A stretch of DNA of 7,227 nt, taken from assembly GCA_031282535.1 (NCBI GenBank), contig JAITDM010000158.1, positions 1 through 7,227 of the forward strand. The letters are read 5' to 3'. The DNA is from Oscillospiraceae bacterium. Lineage in GTDB: Bacteria; Bacillota; Clostridia; Oscillospirales; UBA929. The notes below the pieces were generated by a model, which was given only the letters and a program-made list of their open reading frames with translations, was not told the origin of the DNA and ran no database searches. The position numbers and the translations under genes were made by a program. This document shows, piece by piece, positions 1 to 5,536 of this stretch (within the stretch, counting starts at the first letter, position 1; each line of letters starts with the position of its first letter).

Positions 1-1346
1 AGATGGGTTACACCCACATCGAGCTGATGCCGGTCATGGAGCACCCGCTGGACGCGTCGTGGGGCTACCAGGTGACGGGCTACTTCGCGCCCACCTCGCG
101 CTTCGGCACGCCCCACGACTTCATGCGCTTTGTCGACCGGTGCCACCAGGCCGGCGTCGGCGTGCTGCTCGACTGGGTGCCCGCGCACTTCCCCAAGGAC
201 GCGCACGGGCTCGTCGAGTTCGACGGCACCTACTGCTACGAGTACGGCGACCCCTGCAAGATGGAGCACACGGAGTGGGGCACCCGCGTCTTCGACTACG
301 GACGCAACGAGGCCCGCTCCTTCTTGATGTCGTCGGCGCTGTTCTGGTTCGACAAATACCATGTGGACGGCCTCCGCGTGGACGCCGTGGCTTCCATGCT
401 CTACCTCGACTACGCGCGCAAAGAGGGGACATGGCGGCCCAACATCCACGGCGGCCGCGAGAACCTGGAGGCCATCAGTTTCCTGCGTCAGTTGAACGAG
501 CAGGTGTTCGCCGCCTTCCCGCACGCGCTGATGATCGCCGAGGAGTCCACCGCGTGGCCCATGGTCACGGCGCCCACCTACACCGGCGGGCTGGGCTTCA
601 ACTTCAAGTGGAACATGGGCTGGATGAACGACGCGCTGGAATACGCAAAGCGCGACCCGGTTTTCCGGCAGTATATCCACAACAACCTGACGTTTTCTCT
701 CATGTACGCGTTTTCGGAAAATTACATCCTGCCCATCTCGCACGACGAGGTGGTGCATGGCAAGTGCTCCCTGCTTCAGAAAATGCCGGGATATTACGAT
801 GATAAATTTGCCGGTGTACGGGCCTTTCTGGCCTATATGATGACACATCCAGGCAAAAAGTTACACTTTATGGGAAATGAGTTCGGGCAGTTCATCGAGT
901 GGAATTTTGCGCATTCGCTCGACTGGCACCTGTTGGAATACGACGCGCACAAGAAGCTTCACGCGTATGTGAAGGCGCTCAACCACTTCTATCTGGCCTG
1001 TCCCGCGCTCTGGGAGCGCGACTGTACGCAGACGGGCTTCGACTGGCTCAACCACGGGGACTACCAGGGCAACACGCTGGCCTACCGACGGCTGGACGCC
1101 TCGGGCGGCGAGCTGGTGGCTGTCTTCAACTTCTCTCCCATGCTGAAGGAGGGGTACCGGCTGGGCGTGCCCACGCCGGGGCGCTACCGCGAGGTGCTGA
1201 ATTCGGACGACGCGGACTTCGGCGGCTGGGGTCACAAGAACCCCTGCGATCTCCACACGGAGAACGCCGAATGGCTGGGCCGCCCCCACGCCCTGACGTT
1301 CACGCTGCCCCCTTTCTCCGCGGTTTTCCTCAGAAAAGAGGAATAA
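1..1346 (+). CDS. glgB: 1,4-alpha-glucan branching enzyme GlgB, 5'-partial
   Basis: Cuts alpha-1,4 chains of growing glycogen and rejoins them as alpha-1,6 branches (GH13 family, cytoplasmic). The visible 447 residues cover most of the (beta/alpha)8 catalytic barrel and the C-terminal beta domain (roughly residue 355 on). Residues are counted from the ATG at base 3, which is an internal Met in the conserved stretch MGYTHIELMPVMEHP and not the start. The N-terminal CBM48-type region and first barrel strands lie upstream, perhaps 190-280 residues judged from family lengths. Catalytic signatures are intact: DWVPAHF (57-63), GLRVDAVASM with nucleophile Asp127, MIAEES with acid/base Glu180, and SHDEVVHGK with Asp248. 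The protein ends LPPFSAVFLRKEE at TAA 1344-1346. Those last 13 codons are copied downstream in a tandem repeat. GC content drops to about 43-45% at 661-720 and 781-900. Identity is very secure; only the start is unknown. Confidence 0.97.
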   Translation, partial: MGYTHIELMPVMEHPLDASWGYQVTGYFAPTSRFGTPHDFMRFVDRCHQAGVGVLLDWVPAHFPKDAHGLVEFDGTYCYEYGDPCKMEHTEWGTRVFDYGRNEARSFLMSSALFWFDKYHVDGLRVDAVASMLYLDYARKEGTWRPNIHGGRENLEAISFLRQLNEQVFAAFPHALMIAEESTAWPMVTAPTYTGGLGFNFKWNMGWMNDALEYAKRDPVFRQYIHNNLTFSLMYAFSENYILPISHDEVVHGKCSLLQKMPGYYDDKFAGVRAFLAYMMTHPGKKLHFMGNEFGQFIEWNFAHSLDWHLLEYDAHKKLHAYVKALNHFYLACPALWERDCTQTGFDWLNHGDYQGNTLAYRRLDASGGELVAVFNFSPMLKEGYRLGVPTPGRYREVLNSDDADFGGWGHKNPCDLHTENAEWLGRPHALTFTLPPFSAVFLRKEE

Positions 1347-1355
1347 AAGGGAACT

Positions 1356-1377
1356 GGCAGCATATCAAGATGCTGCC
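1356..1377 (+). other. Hairpin in repeat unit 1, just after glgB
   Basis: A perfect 8-bp inverted repeat, GGCAGCAT and ATGCTGCC, around a 6-nt loop (ATCAAG), lying 9 nt past the glgB stop. It is followed by a C-rich run and not a U-run, so it is not a standard intrinsic terminator on the plus strand. It could protect the upstream mRNA 3' end or mark a processing site; this is inference. A second short hairpin, TTCCTC/GAGGAA around AGAAAA, lies just upstream at 1326-1343 within the last glgB codons. Confidence 0.6.
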
Positions 1378-1427
1378 TGCCCCCCTTCTCCGCGGTTTTC
1401 CTCAGAAAAGAGGAATAAAAGGGAACT

Positions 1428-1449
1428 GGCGGCATATCAAGATGCTGCC
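1428..1449 (+). other. Hairpin in repeat unit 2
   Basis: The second copy of the 1356-1377 hairpin, with arms GGCGGCAT and ATGCTGCC and the same ATCAAG loop. The only change from copy 1 (A to G at 1431) turns an A-U pair into a G-U pair in RNA, so the 8-bp stem survives. No U-run follows. The third, partial repeat copy lacks this hairpin but keeps the smaller TTTCTC/GAGGAA stem at 1471-1488 with one G-U pair. Confidence 0.6.
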
Positions 1450-1498
1450 TGCCCCCCCTTCTCCGCAGTCTTTCTCAGAAAAGAGGAATAAAACCCTC

Positions 1499-1504
1499 TA
1501 TACT
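1499..1504 (+). promoter_or_regulatory. Weak candidate -10 element upstream of glgC
   Basis: TATACT matches five of six bases of the TATAAT consensus and sits where the sequence becomes AT-rich after the repeats, 120 nt before glgC. I find no convincing -35 box at 16-18 nt spacing (CAGAAA is at the 17-nt position), so this may be chance. If real, it would give glgCDAP a promoter separate from glgB. Confidence 0.2.
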
Positions 1505-1562
1505 TTATGGAATATCGGGCGCGGATATGCCCGGATGATATCGCAGGTCCAATCTTCTAACG

Positions 1563-1589
1563 TGGGTTGCACCTGTAACCTGCAACCCA
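1563..1589 (+). promoter_or_regulatory. 9-bp inverted repeat in the glgC leader
   Basis: Perfect arms TGGGTTGCA (1563-1571) and TGCAACCCA (1581-1589) around a 9-nt loop, ending 34 nt before the glgC start. It is not followed by a T-run (AAATCCTAAACC follows), so it is not a standard terminator. It could be an operator for a dimeric regulator or an RNA hairpin controlling glgC expression. The function is inferred from position and symmetry only. Confidence 0.45.
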
Positions 1590-1611
1590 AAATCCTAAAC
1601 CTAAACATCGC

Positions 1612-1617
1612 GGGGGG
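1612..1617 (+). promoter_or_regulatory. Ribosome binding site of glgC (G-rich, imperfect)
   Basis: A run of six G six bases before the ATG at 1624 is the only Shine-Dalgarno-like sequence present. It lacks the usual GGAGG core, which suggests weaker initiation than at glgA. Confidence 0.45.
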
Positions 1618-1623
1618 CGGCTT

Positions 1624-2877
1624 ATGAGGAGAAAAGAGTGCGTCGCCATGCTGCTGGCGGGGGGACAGGGCAGCCGCCTGTATGTGCTGACGACCAATGT
1701 GGCGAAGCCCGCGGTACCCTTCGGCGGGAAGTATCGAATCATCGACTTCCCGCTGTCAAACTGCGTCAACTCCAACATCGACACGGTGGGGGTGCTCACA
1801 CAGTACCAGCCCCATGAGCTGAACGCTTACATCGGGGCGGGCCTGCCGTGGGACCTCGACCGGTTGGAGGGCGGCGTGCGCGTCCTGCCCCCCTACGTCA
1901 AGGGCAAGGGCGGAGAGTGGTACAAGGGCACCGCCAACGCCATCTACCAGAACATGGGGTTCATCGAGACATACGACCCCGAATACGTGCTGATCCTGTC
2001 GGGCGACCACATCTACAAGATGGACTACGCGCAGATGATCAACCAGCACCGCCGGACACAGGCCGACTGCACGATCGCGGTCATCGAGGTGCCGCCGGCC
2101 GAGGCCTGCCGGTTTGGGATCCTGAACGCCGACGCCGACGGCGTGATCCTCGACTTCGAGGAAAAACCCAAGAAGCCGAAGAGCAACCTGGCGTCGATGG
2201 GCATCTATGTGTTCACCTGGAGCAAACTGCGCGCCTACCTGCTCGAAGACAACAACAACCCCAAGTCCCGCAACGACTTCGGCGCCAACATCATCCCGAT
2301 GATGATCGGCGCCGGCGAGCGGATGCTGATCCACCGCTTCCGGGGTTACTGGAAGGACGTCGGCACGATCGAGAGCCTCTGGGAGGCCAACATGGACATG
2401 CTGGCCACGAACAGCGAACTGGACATCTTCGACCGCTCGTGGCCGATCTACTGCGGAGCCAAATCCGCGCCGCCCCACTTCGTCGGCGAGAGCGCCCGCG
2501 TCACCCACTCCCTGCTCACGGAGGGGTGCGAGATCCACGGAGAAGTGGAAAATTCTGTCATATTCACCGACGTGGTCATTCAGCCCGGGGCGTTTGTCAA
2601 GTATTCGATCGTGATGCCGGGCGCGGTCATCGAGAAGGAAGCCGTGGTGGAATACGCCATCATCGCCGAGGGCGCGCGCGTCGGGCGGGGCGCGCGCATC
2701 GGGGCCGACCCCAGCGCGGTTTCGGTGGCGGAGTGGGGCGTCACGGTGGTGGCCCCGGGGGTCACGGTCGGGCCGGACGTCGTGGTCAAGACCCGCGAGA
2801 TGGTCGGGGCGGACAAACTGACGCAGGAGGCGGACCAGACCCCGCCCCCGGCCGGGAAGAAAGGGGGCAGAGCATGA
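1624..2877 (+). CDS. glgC: Glucose-1-phosphate adenylyltransferase GlgC (ADP-glucose pyrophosphorylase)
   Basis: Makes ADP-glucose from ATP and glucose-1-phosphate, the committed step of bacterial glycogen synthesis. It has 417 residues. The N-terminal nucleotidyltransferase domain (about 5-260) carries LLAGGQGSRL (10-19), AKPAVPFGGKYRIIDFPLSN (27-46), the metal-binding Asp128 in LSGDHIYKMDY, Lys181 in FEEKP and ASMGIYVF (190-197) for the sugar phosphate, and YWKDVGT (242-248). A left-handed beta-helix C-domain follows (about 280-395) with repeats such as SVIFTDVVIQPGAFV. The last 15-20 residues are a Pro/Lys/Gly-rich tail, probably disordered. The start at 1624 places the AGGQGSRL motif at the usual distance from the N-terminus. 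The stop overlaps the glgD start (ATGA), implying translational coupling. All catalytic signatures are present, so this should be the active subunit. Confidence 0.98.
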   Translation: MRRKECVAMLLAGGQGSRLYVLTTNVAKPAVPFGGKYRIIDFPLSNCVNSNIDTVGVLTQYQPHELNAYIGAGLPWDLDRLEGGVRVLPPYVKGKGGEWYKGTANAIYQNMGFIETYDPEYVLILSGDHIYKMDYAQMINQHRRTQADCTIAVIEVPPAEACRFGILNADADGVILDFEEKPKKPKSNLASMGIYVFTWSKLRAYLLEDNNNPKSRNDFGANIIPMMIGAGERMLIHRFRGYWKDVGTIESLWEANMDMLATNSELDIFDRSWPIYCGAKSAPPHFVGESARVTHSLLTEGCEIHGEVENSVIFTDVVIQPGAFVKYSIVMPGAVIEKEAVVEYAIIAEGARVGRGARIGADPSAVSVAEWGVTVVAPGVTVGPDVVVKTREMVGADKLTQEADQTPPPAGKKGGRA

Positions 2878-3995
2878 ACGATATGCACGGGCTCATCTTC
2901 GCCTACGCGGGGGGGCCCCATATCAAGGAACTGACGGAGCACCGCACGGTCTCGTCTCTCCCCTTCGGAGGCCGGTACCGCGCCATCGACTTCATGCTGT
3001 CGAACATGATCAACGCCGACATCGTCAATGTGGGCGTCATCATGCGCGAAAACTACCAGTCGCTGCTCGACCACCTGGGCTCGGGCAAGGACTGGGACCT
3101 CGCCCGCAAGCGCGGCGGGCTCAAGCTCCTGCCGCCGTTTGGCTACAACGTCACGCGGATGCAGCACGAGGGGGGCGTCTTTCTGGGCAACATGGCGGCG
3201 CTCGCCGGCGTGGGCTCGTACCTGGCGGGGATCCGCGAGGAATACGTGGTGATGGCGGACGGGGACCTCGTGGCCAACCTGCCGCTGGAGGACGCGCTGC
3301 GGGTCCACATCGACAGCGGCGCCGACATCACGCTCATCTGCTCCCCGCGGACGGTCGGCAGCCCGGAGTACGCGGTGAACGTCGCGCTGGGCGAAAAAAA
3401 CCGGGTCTCGGACATCTCGATCGGCCGGAAGGAGCCGGAGATGTTCGAATCTTTGAACGTCAGCATCCTGTCGAGATCCCTGCTCGATTCGCTGGTCAGT
3501 TACTGCTCCGCGCACAACGCCTACGACTTCGAGCGGGACGTGCTGCAGCGGATGCCCGACCTCGACGTCGTGGCCTATCTGTTCGACGGGTATGTGGCCC
3601 GCCTGCACTCCACGGCCACATTTTTCCGGTGCAACATGGACCTGCTGCGCGCGGAGGTGCGCGAGTCCATTTTTCGCAAGGAACGCCCCATCAAGACCAA
3701 GGGGCGCGACCAGGCGCCCACCTACTACGGACCGGGCGCCTGTGTGCGCAACTGCGTGGTGGCCGACGGCTGCTACATCGAAGGCGAGGCGGAAAACAGC
3801 GTGATCTTCCGCGGCGTTCGCATCGGCGAGGGCGTGCGGGTACATAACAGCATCCTGATGCAAAACACCAAGGTCAGCCAGGGCGCGGTGCTCGGCTACG
3901 CGATCACGGACAAGGAAGTCGTCATCAACCGGGGGCGCATGCTGATGGGGCATGAGACGTACCCCATCGCGATCGCCAAGGGCAGCGTCGTGTGA
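2874..3995 (+). CDS. glgD: GlgD, non-canonical ADP-glucose pyrophosphorylase subunit
   Basis: A GlgC paralogue restricted mainly to Firmicutes and thought to pair with GlgC and modulate its activity. It has 373 residues: a nucleotidyltransferase-like fold (about 1-260) and a beta-helix C-domain (about 280-350, e.g. CVVADGCYIEGEAENSVIF). Recognised by SSLPFGGRYRAIDFMLSNM (27-45) and DHLGSGKDWDLARKRGG (66-82). The GGQGSRL nucleotide loop of GlgC is replaced by AYAGGPHIKEL, there is no EKP lysine motif (ISIGRKEPEM instead), and ASMGIYVF has become FESLNVSILS. An Asp survives at MADGDL (Asp131), so some ligand binding is possible. The start at 2874 has AGGGGG six bases upstream and overlaps the glgC stop; the later ATG at 2883 is less likely. 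The upstream extension in the same frame is a shadow of glgC. Probably catalytically poor alone; this is inference from the missing motifs and family knowledge. Confidence 0.95.
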   Translation: MNDMHGLIFAYAGGPHIKELTEHRTVSSLPFGGRYRAIDFMLSNMINADIVNVGVIMRENYQSLLDHLGSGKDWDLARKRGGLKLLPPFGYNVTRMQHEGGVFLGNMAALAGVGSYLAGIREEYVVMADGDLVANLPLEDALRVHIDSGADITLICSPRTVGSPEYAVNVALGEKNRVSDISIGRKEPEMFESLNVSILSRSLLDSLVSYCSAHNAYDFERDVLQRMPDLDVVAYLFDGYVARLHSTATFFRCNMDLLRAEVRESIFRKERPIKTKGRDQAPTYYGPGACVRNCVVADGCYIEGEAENSVIFRGVRIGEGVRVHNSILMQNTKVSQGAVLGYAITDKEVVINRGRMLMGHETYPIAIAKGSVV

Positions 3996-4083
3996 CGCCG
4001 CCGGGATAGGGAGGACAGCGGGGGAAACGGAGGGGCCCGGCGGGCCGGACCCGCTTGCAGATTCAAAACTTGGGAGGACAGTC
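3996..4083 (+). other. glgD-glgA spacer with duplicated SD-like word and GC hairpin
   Basis: The only gap within the glgC-to-glgP run larger than 20 bases. The 10-base word GGGAGGACAG occurs at 4009-4018 and again at 4072-4081; only the second lies before a start codon. Between them, GGCCC (4034-4038) and GGGCC (4042-4046) can pair around a 3-nt loop, with no U-run after it. No promoter is evident. The spacer may tune GlgA level separately from GlgCD. Confidence 0.5.
4073..4077 (+). promoter_or_regulatory. Strong ribosome binding site of glgA
   Basis: GGAGG, a perfect Shine-Dalgarno core, six bases before the ATG at 4084. It decides the GlgA start: the frame is open back past 3952, but the upstream Met codon there lies inside glgD and has no family support. 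Confidence 0.85.
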
Positions 4084-5520
4084 ATGAAAGTTCTGTATGT
4101 CACCAGTGAGTGCGCCCCGTTCGTCAAAACCGGGGGCCTGGCCGATGTGATGGGCGCGCTGCCGCGGGCGGCGGCGGCCAAGCGCGTGTCGGTGCGCGTC
4201 ATGATGCCGCTGTACGGTTCCATCGGCGAGCAGTGGCGTTCGCAGATGAAGTTTGTCAAGTACGTATACATCAGCCTCTCCTGGCGCAACCTGTATTGCG
4301 GGTTGTTTGAGATGAAACGGGACGGCGTCGTGTATTATTTTCTCGACAACGAGTACTACTTCAAGCGCGGCGAGCTCTACGGGCATTTTGACGACGGGGA
4401 GCGGTTCGCCTTCTTCTCAAAGGCGGCGTCGGACATCCTGCCCGAGCTGGACTGGAAGCCGGACGTCGTCCATGTGAACGACTGGCAGACGGCGCTGGTG
4501 CCCGTCTATATCCACAAACTGTATGCGGGCCACCCGTTTTACGAGGGCATACGCACGGTGCTGACCATTCACAACATAGAATATCAGGGGCGTTACGACC
4601 GGGCGCTCGTCGGGGACATCTTCGGCCTGCCCGACAGCTTTGCGGAGGACGGCACGCTCGCGTTCATGGGGGGCATCTCGCTGCTGCGGGGCGGCATCGA
4701 ATGCGCGAGCGCGGTGACGACCGTGAGCCCCACGTACGCGGACGAACTCCAGTATCCGTTCTATGCCCACGGCATGGAGGGGGTGCTGACGCGCAACCGG
4801 CACAAGCTCTCCGGCATCTTAAACGGCATCGACATGACCCTCTACGACCCCAAGACCGACCCGAACCTGGAGCACAACTTCGGGCCGGACACCCTCTCCG
4901 ACAGGGTGTACAACAAGCTGGACCTGCAGAAGATCCTGGCCCTCAACCAGGACGAGACCATTCCGATCATCGCGATGGTCTCCCGCCTGGTCGGACACAA
5001 GGGGCTGGATCTCGTCACGGCCTCGCTGGACGCCATCATGGACATGTCGGTCCAGCTCGTGATCCTCGGCCGGGGCGACTGGCACTACGAGCAGGTGTTC
5101 ATCAACGCGCAGAACATCTACAGCGGCCGGTTGTCGGCCAACATCATGGTGAACTTCGGCCTCGCGATGAAGGTCTTCGGCGGCGCCGACATCTTCCTCA
5201 TGCCGTCGCAGGCGGAGCCCTGCGGGCTGTCCCAGATGATGGCCATGCGCTACGGCGCCGTGCCGGTGGTGCGCGAGACCGGCGGGCTGCGCGACACGGT
5301 GCATCCCTATATCCCGGAGACGGGGGCGGGCAACGGGTTTACATTTGCCAACTACAACGCCGGCGACATGCAATATGTGCTGGGCCGGGCCGTGGATACG
5401 TATCACAACAAAGAGGCGTGGACCGTGCTGCAAAGACGCAACATGGGCCTCGACTTCGGCTGGAGCGATTCGGCCGCCAAATATCTGACGCTGTACCGGA
5501 ACCTGACGGGTAAGCGATAA
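4084..5520 (+). CDS. glgA: Glycogen synthase GlgA (ADP-glucose dependent, GT5)
   Basis: Transfers glucose from ADP-glucose to the non-reducing end of alpha-1,4-glucan chains. It has 478 residues, matching the usual 475-490 of bacterial GlgA. The N-terminal GT5 domain begins MKVLYVTSECAPFVKTGGLADV with the ADP-glucose-binding Lys15, then DVVHVNDWQTALVP (127-140) and TIHNIEYQG (161-169) with His163. The C-terminal GT-B domain has MVSRLVGHKGLDLV (298-311) with Arg301 and Lys306, the catalytic-site Glu378 in SQAEPCGLSQM, and RETGGLRDTV (397-406). SQAEPCG, where E. coli has SRFEPCG, fits a clostridial-type variant as far as I recall. The start is fixed by the strong ribosome binding site and by the family N-terminus. 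No frameshift or missing catalytic residue is seen. glgP follows 16 bases after the stop. Confidence 0.98.
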   Translation: MKVLYVTSECAPFVKTGGLADVMGALPRAAAAKRVSVRVMMPLYGSIGEQWRSQMKFVKYVYISLSWRNLYCGLFEMKRDGVVYYFLDNEYYFKRGELYGHFDDGERFAFFSKAASDILPELDWKPDVVHVNDWQTALVPVYIHKLYAGHPFYEGIRTVLTIHNIEYQGRYDRALVGDIFGLPDSFAEDGTLAFMGGISLLRGGIECASAVTTVSPTYADELQYPFYAHGMEGVLTRNRHKLSGILNGIDMTLYDPKTDPNLEHNFGPDTLSDRVYNKLDLQKILALNQDETIPIIAMVSRLVGHKGLDLVTASLDAIMDMSVQLVILGRGDWHYEQVFINAQNIYSGRLSANIMVNFGLAMKVFGGADIFLMPSQAEPCGLSQMMAMRYGAVPVVRETGGLRDTVHPYIPETGAGNGFTFANYNAGDMQYVLGRAVDTYHNKEAWTVLQRRNMGLDFGWSDSAAKYLTLYRNLTGKR

Positions 5521-5532
5521 AGGGGTCCCTTT
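5519..5532 (+). promoter_or_regulatory. Small palindrome over the glgP ribosome binding site
   Basis: AAAGGG and CCCTTT flank GT, overlapping the glgA stop codon and containing AGGGG (5521-5525), the only Shine-Dalgarno-like sequence for glgP, 11 bases before its ATG. As RNA it could form a 5-bp stem with a GGUC loop and partly hide the site until ribosomes finishing glgA open it. The stem is short, so the effect may be small. Confidence 0.35.
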
Positions 5533-5536
5533 ACAA

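Larger units (their letters stand above)
1305..1493 (+). repeat. Imperfect 72-bp tandem repeat, about 2.6 copies, spanning the glgB 3' end
   Basis: Copy 1 is 1305-1376, copy 2 is 1377-1448, and partial copy 3 is 1449-1493. Copies 1 and 2 differ at only two positions (T1313/C1385 and A1359/G1431). Copy 3 has one extra C in its C-run (1452-1458) and three substitutions against copy 2 (A1467, C1470, T1473), and stops matching after the AATAAAA word. Each copy contains the codons for the end of GlgB (PPFSAVFLRKEE plus TAA); copies 1 and 2 continue into a 29-nt tail that forms a hairpin. All substitutions in the codon part are third-position and synonymous. The word CTGCC occurs at each unit boundary and could have promoted slippage. 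Because each unit carries a stop in the glgB frame, copy number does not change the protein. Origin is uncertain: tandem duplication, recombination between alleles, or assembly error. Confidence 0.95.

Noticed and set aside
3..5. ATG at base 3 as the true glgB start
   Set aside because: It falls within the conserved barrel strand that begins GYTHIEL; the CBM48 region and first barrel elements must lie upstream of the window.
1232..1435. Minus-strand open frame with a repeated peptide
   Set aside because: The repetition only reflects the 72-bp DNA repeat and there is no recognisable start context or protein family.
1356..1449. Rho-independent terminator after glgB
   Set aside because: Good stems but C-rich sequence follows, not a U-run; on the minus strand the following sequence is also too weak.
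1305..1493. CRISPR array
   Set aside because: Units are directly adjacent with no unique spacers and contain glgB codons.
1574..1587. CcpA cre-like sequence TGTAACCTGCAACC
   Set aside because: Three mismatches to TGWAANCGNTNWCA, including loss of the central CG, and it lies within the loop and arm of the inverted repeat.
1848..2873. Long in-frame extension upstream of glgD
   Set aside because: It reads glgC in another frame and gives Arg/Gly/Pro-rich sequence typical of high-GC shadow frames; the family start of GlgD is at 2874.
2580..4289. 569-codon open frame on the minus strand
   Set aside because: Opposite to the well-supported glgC, glgD and glgA; its His/Val/Asp/Arg-rich composition is the mirror of high-GC codons and shows no recognisable domain.
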